Origin: Falsihalocynthiibacter arcticus
GTDB lineage: Bacteria; Pseudomonadota; Alphaproteobacteria; Rhodobacterales; Rhodobacteraceae
Length of the DNA: 64,000 nt
Assembly (NCBI RefSeq): GCF_000812665.2
Contig: NZ_CP014327.1
Span: forward strand, 2,323,501-2,387,500
Direction: 5' to 3'
Part shown: in pieces, positions 54,912 through 63,837 of the stretch
How positions within the stretch are numbered: the stretch's first letter is position 1
Layout: each line of letters starts with the position of its first letter
Translations under genes and position numbers: made by a program
Notes under the pieces: generated by a model
Told to the model about the DNA's origin: nothing
The model's input: the letters and a program-made list of their open reading frames with translations, nothing else
Database searches by the model: none

Positions 54912-55698
54912 GAGGCATGGTCCAGAAGCGGACGAACAGCCCTCTCCCTTGGCTGCTCAACCCTCTAACTATCGGGGTCATGAACCGGTGGCCAATGTTT
55001 CTATTTGATGCTTGGACTATCGGGTTAGCCGCGCTAATGGGTCTCGTCATGTTTTTGTGATTAGGCCTATTCAACCAGTGTTTTGTTTTGCGTATGATGG
55101 CCAAAGCAGCCATTGGAGCAGCCGCATCGAACGGTAACAAAGTCCTGCACAGCTGAATTTAGACCGGCCTTTGATCATGCACGGGCAGCGAATTTCCGGT
55201 TCGACGGGCTGCGCCGCAACATTGTAGGTGTATGGCGACGGCAGGTCTGGGCCGTTCTTGCCGTTTCCGAAAAGGTGCTGTAACGTCAGCGTTCAATTCG
55301 GGCCTCTGTTAACCTTGTGAAACAGTATCCAAGTTGAGCTCCCGCAACCAAAATAATCAAATAAATATAACGCATTAAATACTCCGCGTGCTGGGCCGTT
55401 TTGCGTCAGTTCATACATATCTGAGATATGGCCGTCCGAGGCAAGGCCAGCGGTCGGAATCTATTATGGTTTTAAGGTCGGGGAGGGGACCTTAGCAGGT
55501 GTGGCATCGCGAATGCGGTAATCTTTGGACGCATAAAGACGGTCGGTCGCGACGATACATCGGAAATTCGATGGGATATCAAAGTCAAATACTCCAGCAA
55601 TTCACTTGCTCCTCCCTGAGCTTCGGTCTTTAACGGGTGGTGCAACGACACCCGTGCGGCTCCCTGTCTGCGCAGGTCTGGGTTAAAGGGATATCACA
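54912..55698. other. Intergenic region with one protein-like relic
   Basis: There are no clear genes. On the minus strand 55464-55597 encodes FDFDIPSNFRCIVATDRLYA then SKDYRIRDATPAKVPSP before a stop. It is protein-like but has no start and no known match. The region just before 55699 (GGTTAAAGGGATATCAC) serves the AEC gene. Confidence 0.35.
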
Positions 55699-56604
55699 TT
55701 GCTTTTCTCCACCATCTGGCCCCTTTTCGCGCTGATCTGCCTTGGCTATATCCTTGTCCGGCGTGGCTTTCCTGATCCCAGCTTCTGGCCCGCCGCCGAA
55801 CGGATTAACTATTTCCTGCTCTTCCCAGCCCTTCTTGTCAGCAGTTTGGCAGATGCCCCCGTCCGCGACCCACAGTTGCTACGTCTGGGCGGTTCGGCCG
55901 TCGTAATCATTCTGTTCGCTGCACTCGCCCTGGCCCTGACCCGACGCGCCCACCCCATGCCCGCCGCCCGCTTCGGCCCACTGCTGCAAGGCACGGTGCG
56001 CTTTAACACCTATCTGGGGCTGGCCATCGTTGCCACCTTGGCCGGACCCGTAGGAATCGAACGGGCGGCGCTTTACCTTGCCATCGCCGTGCCTTTGGTC
56101 AACGTCCTGTCGATTATGGCCCTGACCGAGGCCGGTCAGGCCCGCACCCCCCTTGCCATGCTCCGCACCATGACGCGCAATCCGCTGATCCTGGCATGTC
56201 TGGGGGGCATCGCGCTGGCGCTGACTGGATGGGGCTTACCCTTCGGCACTGGGCGCTTTCTTGACCTTCTAGCGCAAGCCAGCCTGCCGCTTGGCCTGCT
56301 CTGCGTGGGGGCCGCCCTGCAACCCGCCGCCCTGCGTCGCGACGGGCTAACCCTAGCTGCAACCGGCGCCCTTCGCCTCCTGCTGATGCCTCTGCTCGCA
56401 GCGTTCATCGCGCGCGCCGTCGGCCTTAGTGGGGTCGAGGCGCTGGTGTTGGTCGTTTTCTCAGCTATCCCCACGGCCCCCACTTCCTATGTGTTGACCC
56501 AGCAACTGAACGGCGACAGCACGTTGATGGCGGGTATCGTCACCTCTCAGACCATTGCCGCCATCGCCACAATTCCACTGGTCCTGTGGGTCCTCACCCC
56601 TTGA
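55699..56604 (+). CDS. AEC-family transporter (auxin efflux carrier type)
   Basis: The 301-residue membrane protein starts at TTG 55699 after AAAGGG. About ten hydrophobic segments and the AEC pattern are visible: LFSTIWPLFALICLGYILVR at the start, the loop TVRFNTYLGLAIVATLAGPV (family N..y.g) and the end FSAIPTAPTSYVLTQQLNGD. It is clearly richer in G+C and in CCC/CTG/GCC codons than its neighbours, which suggests acquisition from another source. The exported compound is probably an organic acid. There are no operon partners. Confidence 0.85.
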   Translation: MLFSTIWPLFALICLGYILVRRGFPDPSFWPAAERINYFLLFPALLVSSLADAPVRDPQLLRLGGSAVVIILFAALALALTRRAHPMPAARFGPLLQGTVRFNTYLGLAIVATLAGPVGIERAALYLAIAVPLVNVLSIMALTEAGQARTPLAMLRTMTRNPLILACLGGIALALTGWGLPFGTGRFLDLLAQASLPLGLLCVGAALQPAALRRDGLTLAATGALRLLLMPLLAAFIARAVGLSGVEALVLVVFSAIPTAPTSYVLTQQLNGDSTLMAGIVTSQTIAAIATIPLVLWVLTP

Positions 56605-56721
56605 CACCACCCGATGTTTTAGAACTCCCTCTGACATGCGCTCCACCCTCGGCTTGGCGCAGCCCCTTGTTTTTAAGGGAGATTTCCGGGGTGCGTACCG
56701 TACCGGCGTTGCAATAACAGA

Positions 56722-57147
56722 CTATTGGAGGCATGCGCAAAGAGCCGAATGGAATTCCCGCACACAGCTACAACCGTGCTCCCCGTAGAAACGGGATGTT
56801 CGTAAAACGGTGTCAGGATTGCTTGGCGTGGTATCTTTTTGTGTTTCACCTTCCTGCAAGTCTGCCGAAAGGTCCTCGGTCGATGCGTCCGCCTCACGTT
56901 GGATTGTGCGCAAATATGTGCCCAACGTTGTGTCCGAAATGTGAATGCCGTTTTGGACCAAGGTCTTGTTGATGAGTTCCAAAGTGTGTCCGTTCGTCAG
57001 AGCCTTATTAATAGACGGAAGTGATTGACGCAGGGACTCTTTCACAGAAAAATTGTCTGGAGGTGTTGTTGCCAACCTCTCCAGGTCTGCTTTTACTTTG
57101 TCGAGCGTGCTTTTGGTGATGCGGTTTTTCTTAGGTGCTTGTTTCAT
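56722..57147 (-). CDS. Plasmid-type hypothetical protein with helix-turn-helix-like segment
   Basis: The 141-residue product starts MKQAPKKNRITKSTLDKVKA; the start is preceded on its strand by GAGGAACGACA. The middle, SVKESLRQSLPSINKALTNG then HTLELINKTLVQNGIHISDT and TLGTYLRTIQ, has the 'i..l...G.s...I...L...Gi.is..TL..Yl' pattern of small plasmid mobilisation or control proteins. The C-terminal 35 residues are Cys-rich and atypical, perhaps from a rearranged end. A role in plasmid transfer is inferred only from the pattern. Confidence 0.5.
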   Translation of the reverse strand: MKQAPKKNRITKSTLDKVKADLERLATTPPDNFSVKESLRQSLPSINKALTNGHTLELINKTLVQNGIHISDTTLGTYLRTIQREADASTEDLSADLQEGETQKDTTPSNPDTVLRTSRFYGEHGCSCVREFHSALCACLQ

Positions 57148-58159
57148 TGTCGTTCCTCAAATCTATTGGTGACGACCTTTTTAATAGGAGGCTTTTTGCG
57201 AAAAGCCACAACGGGCTTTCCCTAATCCACAGGATTCGACAATCCATCGGCTTGAGGCCTGGATCCCCCGCCGCTTTGAAAATGAATTCTCTCAAGGGGG
57301 CGTATGAAATTCTCGGAATGATGGTGTGTGCGTCTGGGTTTTATCTGGAAGCTGTGTGCCAAGACCTTATCGATGAGCGTAAAAAGTTAACCAGCCTCCA
57401 AAGTGAGGTGTTCAGCCTACTTTCCTGAAATACATGCGAGGGAGTTGGGGGTTGCTTCTTTTTGTGTTGTGAAGACCTCATTTTTCTTTTGTTAGGCTAT
57501 ATTGTCGGACGTTAACGTCTGGTGATTCCATTTTACGGACAATTCTGTTCAGGTGTTGAGGCGGATGGATGCACCGCTTTTTGCAGACAGAAACACAGAC
57601 AAAACTGTCATAAAATGATGGCTGCTACCGCAGCAGCTGTTTAGGCGCCGCATCGTTACGAAGCTGGATACGGATCTTGGGTTTGGCTGATCTTGGATTT
57701 GGGCCGGCATTTAGGGCGAGTGAATGGCGGATTGAAGTGAGAGCGGAGTGGGGCGTTGCATCGTAGCTCAGGCAAATAGATTGCATCTGCCTGCAGATGA
57801 TAGGTGGACGCAAAACGGTTTGATTGCCGATGCTGGTAGCGCCCATCTACGACTAATACGTGGTTAATAAACCAGTGCGGAGTTATCCCGTCGGATAGAC
57901 CGAGCGCTAAATAACGACACTTTTCAAATCTCAGCGGGACATAGTCCACGCCTGAACTCCAACCGAAATAGGATAAAGGTTCGCAGCTTTGTCATTCAAT
58001 CCCCACAAAATTGCGAGTCTGAAGAACCCTGTCTGATAATCTATTTCAATTACATGAATGACGTTTCTGCTCGATTGTGTTGGGCTGTATTTCGGTCTGG
58101 GAAATTCGTCAGCTCCGCAGCGTAGGGCACTAATCGCGCGGCAATGTGTGCTGTTAGTA
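57148..58159. other. Plasmid-like non-coding region
   Basis: Over about 1 kb no strong gene was found. A 48-codon plus frame at 57282 (MNSLKGAYEILGMMVCASGF) and a minus frame at 57656-57949 are open but match nothing I know. The stretch 57540-57615 contains CAGACAGAAACACAGACAAA, a short direct-repeat pattern of the kind found near transfer or replication sites. Confidence 0.3.
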
Positions 58160-58254
58160 GGGGAACGCGCGCCAAGACCGACAAGATTACCGTCCACAAT
58201 GCAAAGCGCACAGGATCGCAACGACACATCTAATCCAACATAATATTCCATCAC
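58160..58254 (-). pseudogene. IS110-family transposase, N-terminal stub
   Basis: The minus strand from 58254 reads MMEYYVGLDVSLRSCALCIV then DGNLVGLGARS, the DEDD-type N-terminus (yvGlDvs....c.vd) of an IS110-family transposase. Similarity fades after about 32 codons. It is a different lineage from the copy at 48682. The flanking 58255-58496 holds no gene I can support. Confidence 0.5.
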
Positions 58255-58496
58255 CTATCTCCCTTGTTCACAGCTATTCTGTGATCTTAGTGGGAGCTTG
58301 GCCAAAAAGCGAAAGGCTGCCCAATTACGCATGCTCTCCGCCCTTAGTGTTTAATGACACGAACGGCCTTTAGCTGCCGTTCGCTACATTCTCAAATACT
58401 GCGGCGCAGCCCGTCTATAGCGGACATTGGTGCCTTGCCGCAGCAATATTGAGGCCCTAAGGTCTTGCTATGCGGGACAAAACAGACCTTAGGCTT

Positions 58497-59053
58497 CTAA
58501 TCCTTGTTGAGCCTAAGACCTGTAGGTAGGCCATCCATACTACTAAGGTTTTTCTCCTCCCAGTATGACTGAATACCGTCTGGCCCTTTGTCGTCGTGCC
58601 AGTTTTCTATCGCCGCACGTTCTCCCTTATGGTCAAATAGCGGAACACCGTAGCCACATGATGTTTGTACAAGATCAAATTCTAACTTCATGATCTGTCT
58701 TGTACCAAGAGGTGTCCGACCACCGTAATATTGTAAAATCAGTTCCTCAAACTCAGCGCTTTCCCAACCAACCGAGGTGCCTCTGCCATACAACCGCATG
58801 ATTTGCGGAGGGCCAGAAAAGGCGCAAAACATGATCGTTAAGCGACCGTCAGCAAGCATATGTGCGGCGGTTTCATTGCCAAGATGACAGAATGGTCGTC
58901 TACAATGCGTAGTGCCGAGATCTCGCATGGGGAAACATTCACTCTGCTGTCAGCGGTTGCTGATGAAACAAAGAAAATGTTCTGCTTTTGGATGAAATCC
59001 CGCCGGTCTGAATTGAGTGCTTCGAACTGTTTCGCCATCTTGATCGCTTCCAT
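58497..59053 (-). pseudogene. Pyridoxamine 5'-phosphate oxidase-like protein, internal deletion
   Basis: The N-terminal part starts MEAIKMAKQFEALNSDRRDF and NIFFVSSATADSRVNVSPCE, ending DDHSVI. The rest lies in another frame: GNETAAHMLADGRLTIMFCA, SGPPQIMRLYGRGTSVGW, then MKLEFDLVQTSCGYGVPLFD. Homologues have about seven residues (a Y-L-D-L-T-G-S-like strand) at the junction near 58880. A small deletion of a non-multiple of three thus removed that strand and broke the frame. Unlike the G/C-run shifts elsewhere, this looks like genuine inactivation. Confidence 0.7.
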
Positions 59054-59216
59054 CGACTGTCGTTACGTGCATCAATAAATTATATCGACGGCTGATGACA
59101 GTTTGGCAAAAGTTTTTTGCGACTGTGGTGTGGCGAACCCGCCCCGGATGAAGGAGTTCATCGGGCCGAACTTTCAACGCTACCATCAGGCTTTGGGCTC
59201 ATGATAGGTAAGTCTG

Positions 59217-60716
59217 CTACGCCCCAAGGCCAACGACACGAAGCCGGGTTTCCAGCATTTCGACGTCCTTCACGTCTGCGAACGGCAACGATCTGAAATG
59301 CGTAAAAGGCAGGTCTATTTCATATATCATTTTTTTGAACTCTTCGGTCTTGGTGATAGAAGAATTAACAGAGGCTGCGGCAGCATAGACCATTGCGTGC
59401 CATGAGGAATCCGGCAAACGTTCATAGGCGTCGCTTGCAAATTGAATTGCGGCAACATCGTCGCCCGCCAAGATCCACGCCAATCCGATCAACGACTGAA
59501 AGTATGCATATTGACGATCGATCTTTGTCAGGGAAACGAAAGATCTTATGCGGTCAATTCCAGCGATATGCGCCCCTGTTAATATTTCACTGGTTGCGAG
59601 CGTCAGATGAGTCAAATAAAAGTTCGGGTTAATCGCCAGCGTCCGTGCGCAATCGGTGCGGCACCCCTTATGATCCCCCAACAACCAAAGTCTCAGGTTG
59701 GCACGGGTGCGGAATGCAAAAGCTGATGTTGCGCCGAGTGCGACGGCCCTATCCGCCAGTGACAACGCCCAAATTTTTTCGGCTTCATTGTCCTCAATGC
59801 GAATGTATGGGCGCATCTGCGTGGTTGAATGTGCCAACATCGCGAGTGCTTTCGGGTCGTCAGGCGATCTTTCGACGGCGACCTGCAATGTTGTTCGAGC
59901 GATCGCGGTCGCAGGGACTGTAATGCGACCGTAAAAGTAGTGCGCCTTGGCCATCAGTTGTTGGAAATCAAGTTGTCCGTCTGGCTTATTACCATATTTC
60001 TCGCCATCATGATTAAAGACGCTAATACGCAAAACACTTGAAATCTTTCGCGCGACATCTTCTGCCAGCTGATCTATTTCCGATACGTCTCTCTCGAAAG
60101 ATTCGGCATAGAAATGGCCGTGCAACGTCACCTCGGAAAGAGATAAAAAAAGCTTGACGCAGTCGCCGCTGACATTCGCTCGGCCCTGCACGATGTAGTC
60201 TGTCGCTGTTTGGTTTCCGGTGCTGGTGAAGACCCTCACTTCGGTGCGCGGCGCCATGACCAAAACGAGTTTGTCCCGAAGATTCGTAGCAAAAACCTTG
60301 GATATTTTTCGATTTCCGGAGGACTGAATGTTTTCGATAAAGATACTGGGTTTCTGGTTCGTAGTGAATGAAGCGACCGGTTGGTACGTATCCAGACGAT
60401 AGCCTATCCTGGCGATCGTTCGCACAAGTTTACGATCATTGTCGCACAGCGCTTTTCGGATGTCCTTGATACACTGCACAAGACTGTCGTCGCTTACAAA
60501 TGTCCCGCCCCAAACGGCACTTACGAGCCTATCCTTCGAGACAGTTTTGCCCGGTGACTTTGCAAGCTCGCTTAAAACTAATGCCGACTGATGGCGTAAA
60601 AACACTGGCTGCCATTCAATATCGAAAAGGGTCAAGCTTCTGACATCAAATCGAAAGTCCCCAATGATCGCAATTTCAGAATTTTTCGGTTCTTTTTCGT
60701 TTGGATTTCCTGACAT
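59217..60716 (-). CDS. Winged-helix (OmpR/CadC-type) regulator with TPR-like C-terminus
   Basis: The product is 499 residues. Residues about 15-108 form the OmpR/CadC-type winged helix (LTLFDIEWQPVFLRHQSALV, SKDRLVSAVWGGTFVSDDSL, TIARIGYRLD). A middle domain (about 120-250; FATNLRDKLVLVMAPRTEVR, DYIVQGRANVSGDCVKLFLS) resembles the TolB-N-like part of CadC-type proteins. The C-terminal half is a series of helical pairs (SPDDPKALAMLAHSTTQMRP, ADRAVALGATSAFAFRTRAN). No membrane segment is visible, so it is cytoplasmic. It is divergent from the cupin gene with an 80-base gap. Confidence 0.85.
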   Translation of the reverse strand: MSGNPNEKEPKNSEIAIIGDFRFDVRSLTLFDIEWQPVFLRHQSALVLSELAKSPGKTVSKDRLVSAVWGGTFVSDDSLVQCIKDIRKALCDNDRKLVRTIARIGYRLDTYQPVASFTTNQKPSIFIENIQSSGNRKISKVFATNLRDKLVLVMAPRTEVRVFTSTGNQTATDYIVQGRANVSGDCVKLFLSLSEVTLHGHFYAESFERDVSEIDQLAEDVARKISSVLRISVFNHDGEKYGNKPDGQLDFQQLMAKAHYFYGRITVPATAIARTTLQVAVERSPDDPKALAMLAHSTTQMRPYIRIEDNEAEKIWALSLADRAVALGATSAFAFRTRANLRLWLLGDHKGCRTDCARTLAINPNFYLTHLTLATSEILTGAHIAGIDRIRSFVSLTKIDRQYAYFQSLIGLAWILAGDDVAAIQFASDAYERLPDSSWHAMVYAAAASVNSSITKTEEFKKMIYEIDLPFTHFRSLPFADVKDVEMLETRLRVVGLGA

Positions 60717-60795
60717 CTCTTCGTCTCCGCGAAATACTCTTCCTTACTAACATAGTTCAAGAGTGCCCTGAGGCACATTTTTCAAGGAGCGAACC

Positions 60796-61233
60796 ATGAA
60801 ACGACCTATCGTCACGGCTTTCACCGCATTCGCGATTCACTTGGCCCTAACTCTGGCGCCAGTATCGGCGGAGACGGTAATCACACCGGTGCTGACAACC
60901 CCCATCGAGGGCATGCCAGATACAGAGGTAAAAGTTCTACTGTTCGACGTCGACCCGGGTTGGAAAACCGACCATCATATCCATCCAGGACAATTATTCG
61001 TCTACATACTTGAGGGTGGGTTGCGTCTGGAGGTTGATGGCGCAGAACCTGTTGACTATGCGGCCGGTGAAGCGTTTTACGAACTGCCGGACCTCGGAAT
61101 GACCGGTGCGAATCTGAGCGCTACCGAGCGCGCCAAATTTGTTGTTTTCCAATTTGGCGAGGCTGGAAGTCCACTTATTGTAAAACGCGGAGCAATAATG
61201 GGCCACAGAAGCGGCTGCGTATCGCAGTTGTAG
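60796..61233 (+). CDS. Secreted small cupin protein, 3' end altered by IS21
   Basis: The 145-residue product has a signal peptide (TAFAIHLALTLAPVSAETVI) and one cupin barrel: VDPGWKTDHHIHPGQLFVYI (metal His residues) then LEGGLRLEVDGAEPVDYAAG. The start follows CAAGGAGCGAACC. Its stop codon TAG (61231-61233) lies at the first bases of the IS21 element, so the final residues probably differ from the original protein; the cupin core itself is complete. It is divergent from the winged-helix/TPR regulator and is probably its target. Confidence 0.8.
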   Translation: MKRPIVTAFTAFAIHLALTLAPVSAETVITPVLTTPIEGMPDTEVKVLLFDVDPGWKTDHHIHPGQLFVYILEGGLRLEVDGAEPVDYAAGEAFYELPDLGMTGANLSATERAKFVVFQFGEAGSPLIVKRGAIMGHRSGCVSQL

Positions 61234-61284
61234 CGGAGTAAAAATCCGCCAGTTTGTGTCCTTCGTTTATTCGGAGGGCGGGAG

Positions 61285-62781
61285 ATGTATTCTGTGGATA
61301 TTTATAATCGTGTGCGCCGTGCTTGTTTGAAGGACGGGATGTCTACTCGAGAAGCGGCGCGTTATTTCAACAAGGATCGCAAAACGATAGCCAAGATGTT
61401 GCGGCATGAGCTCCCTCCTGGTTATCGGCGTTCAGAAGCCCCGCGTCGCCCAACGCTTGATGATTATGTTGGTGTCATCGATAATATACTGCGTACAGAT
61501 AAGGCCCTGATCAAAAAGCAGCGCCACACCGCCAAGCGTATTTTTGAGCGTTTGAGGGATGAACACGGGTACGCGGGAAGCTTGACGACAGTGACCTATT
61601 ACGTTCGCGAACAAAAGCGACGCACTAAAGAGGTGTTTGTACCGTTGTCGCATCGGCCAGGCCACGCGCAGGTTGATTTTGGTGAGACACTTGGCGTGAT
61701 TGGTGGCGTGGAATGCAAGATCCATTTTTTTGTAATGAGCTTACCGCATTCTGATGCGGTGTTCGTTAAGGGATACCCTGCCGAGACGACGGAAGCATTC
61801 TGCGACGGCCATGTGTCCGCCTTTGCGTTCTTTGATGGTATTCCGCAGTCCATTCTCTACGACAACACCAAGATCGCCGTTGCGCGGATACTCGGGGACA
61901 GAACGCGTATTCGCACACGTCGGTTCACTGAGCTGCAATCCCATTACCTGTTCGATGACAAGTTCGGGCGACCAGCGCGAGGAAACGATAAAGGCAACGT
62001 TGAGGGCATGGTTGGATATACGCGTCGCAACTTCATGGTCCCTGCGCCGCGTTGTGACAGCTTTGATGATTTGAACGCCCATCTGGAAGCGAAGTGTTTA
62101 GCACGTCAGGACGATACTTTGCGCGGCCACACCCAAACCATAGGTCAACGTTTGGTATCCGATTTTGATGCGCTGATGGGGTTGCCCGTGGCGGAATATG
62201 AAGCCTGCGACCATGTCAACACACGGGCCACTTCGATCTCGATGGTGCGCTATCGCAGCAATGACTACTCGGTGCCGGTGGCTTATGCACACCACGATGT
62301 TCATGTGCGTGGGTTTGTACATGAGGTTATCATCGGCTGCGGTAACGAGATCGTTGCACGGCACAAACGATCCTACCTATCCGCGGATATGATCTTTGAC
62401 CCGCTCCACTTCCTGCCCTTGATTGAGCAGAAGGTGGGGGCTTTGGATCAGGCAGCCCCTTTGCAGGGCTGGAATCTACCGGATGCCTTCGCCACCCTGC
62501 ACCGACTGCTCGAAGCCAGAATGGGCAAACCGGGCAAGCGAGAATACGTTCAAGTTCTGCGCCTTTTGGAAACATTCGAGATGGACGTTGTGCAAGGCGC
62601 AATCCAGCATGCCATTGATCTGGGCGCTATTGGCTATGATGCCGTAAAACACCTTGTGCTATGCCGTATTGAGAAGCGGCCACCGCGATTGGATTTGGAC
62701 TTCTACCCGTATTTGCCTAAGGCCAATGTCGGCACGACACGCCCATCCAGTTACATGAGCCTGCTGGGAGCCACGGCATGA
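61285..62781 (+). CDS. istA: IS21-family transposase IstA
   Basis: The product is 498 residues. The N-terminal helix-turn-helix is RVRRACLKDGMSTREAARYF. The DDE domain has AQVDFGETLG (Asp, about residue 131), SILYDNTKIA (Asp) and GNDKGNVEGMVGYTRR (Glu). The start has GGGCGGGAG upstream. The last bases overlap istB (ATGA at 62778-62781). Confidence 0.93.
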   Translation: MYSVDIYNRVRRACLKDGMSTREAARYFNKDRKTIAKMLRHELPPGYRRSEAPRRPTLDDYVGVIDNILRTDKALIKKQRHTAKRIFERLRDEHGYAGSLTTVTYYVREQKRRTKEVFVPLSHRPGHAQVDFGETLGVIGGVECKIHFFVMSLPHSDAVFVKGYPAETTEAFCDGHVSAFAFFDGIPQSILYDNTKIAVARILGDRTRIRTRRFTELQSHYLFDDKFGRPARGNDKGNVEGMVGYTRRNFMVPAPRCDSFDDLNAHLEAKCLARQDDTLRGHTQTIGQRLVSDFDALMGLPVAEYEACDHVNTRATSISMVRYRSNDYSVPVAYAHHDVHVRGFVHEVIIGCGNEIVARHKRSYLSADMIFDPLHFLPLIEQKVGALDQAAPLQGWNLPDAFATLHRLLEARMGKPGKREYVQVLRLLETFEMDVVQGAIQHAIDLGAIGYDAVKHLVLCRIEKRPPRLDLDFYPYLPKANVGTTRPSSYMSLLGATA

Positions 62782-63530
62782 CAGATGCTCCCCAAATCCT
62801 TCTGCACCACCACCTCAAGAAGTTGCGCTTGCCAACGTTCCAAGGAGAGTACGCAAAACAAGCCCAAATCTGTGCTGCTGAGAATAAGGACCACATCCAA
62901 TATCTGGCGCGTCTGTGCGAGATGGAGTTAATTGACCGCGAACGGCGGATGATCGAAAGGCGGATCAAAGCGGCGAAGTTCCCCAGCACCAAAAGCCTGG
63001 ATAGTTTTGACTTCAAGATCATGCCCAGCTTGAACAAGCCACTGACGATGGACTTGGCTCGATGTGACTACGTGGATCGCAGAGAAAACATTATTGCCCT
63101 CGGCCCATCGGGAACGGGCAAGACCCACATAGCTTTAGGACTTGGATTAGCCGCGTGCCAAAGAGGGTTGAAAGTACGGTTCACGACGGCGGCAGCCTTG
63201 GTTCATGATCTGATAGAAGCCCAAGATGAGCTCCGATTGCAGCGCATGCAAAAGCAACTGACGAGCCAGAATCTGTTGATCATTGATGAATTAGGCTTCG
63301 TTCCTCTGAGTAAATCCGGCGCAGAATTGCTCTTTGAGGTGATCTCGCAGTGCTACGAACGTGGTTCCATCATCATAACCTCAAACCTGCCCTTTGATGA
63401 ATGGACCGAAGTCTTTGGCTCAGAGCGGCTCACGGGAGCCTTGCTGGATCGTTTGACACATCACGTCCACATCCTTGAGATGAACGGCGAAAGCTATAGG
63501 CTCAAACACAGTCGTAAGAACCGCCAGTAG
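62778..63530 (+). CDS. istB: IS21 helper ATPase IstB
   Basis: This 250-residue AAA+ protein assists IstA target capture. Walker A GPSGTGKTHIALGLGLAA (about residues 110-127) and Walker B NLLIIDELGFVPLSKSGAEL (about residues 168-187) are complete, as is the sensor region IIITSNLPFDEWTEVFGSER. The family start (PQILLHHHLKKLRLPTFQGE) is normal. Confidence 0.94.
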   Translation: MTDAPQILLHHHLKKLRLPTFQGEYAKQAQICAAENKDHIQYLARLCEMELIDRERRMIERRIKAAKFPSTKSLDSFDFKIMPSLNKPLTMDLARCDYVDRRENIIALGPSGTGKTHIALGLGLAACQRGLKVRFTTAAALVHDLIEAQDELRLQRMQKQLTSQNLLIIDELGFVPLSKSGAELLFEVISQCYERGSIIITSNLPFDEWTEVFGSERLTGALLDRLTHHVHILEMNGESYRLKHSRKNRQ

Positions 63531-63554
63531 TCAAAACACATCAAGATCAGAACA

Positions 63555-63576
63555 ATGTTGGCCCATGGGCCAACAT
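63555..63576 (+). terminator. 22-base palindrome after istB
   Basis: ATGTTGGCCC is followed directly by its reverse complement ATGGGCCAACAT (sharing the centre), 25 bases after the istB stop and inside the IS21 element. There is no T-run. It may end transcription or be a regulatory hairpin of the element. Confidence 0.45.
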
Positions 63577-63837
63577 GCGCTTTGGCACGCGTTAGCTATT
63601 TGGGGGCACGCGCACCAAAGCGCAGAATATCCGAGAACTCAGTGGACCAATTTTACGCCGCGATCTGGTCCCTTTTTACTCTGCGATTGACACTTATGGT
63701 GGCGCAATAGAGTGTGATAGCGGCCCGCAAACATGATCATCGTTTTCAGCCCATAAGTCAGGATGCGGATCGCAAGTCATGATTATATCATAAAACATGC
63801 TTAATCCAATTTTTGCATTGGTTGGATACATCTTAGC

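Larger units (their letters stand above)
61229..63692 (+). mobile_element. IS21-family element
   Basis: The approximate limits are the TGTAGCGGAGTAAAAA end near 61229 and, read inward from 63692, TGTCAATCGCAGAGTAAAAA; both begin TGT and share the AGTAAAAA core. The element contains an intact istA-istB pair in the standard order with a 4-base overlap. It is inserted at the end of the cupin gene. Exact ends and target duplication are not certain. Confidence 0.8.

Noticed and set aside
57656-57949. 97-codon minus-strand frame as a gene
   Set aside because: Open by chance in a non-coding region; no start signal and no known similarity.
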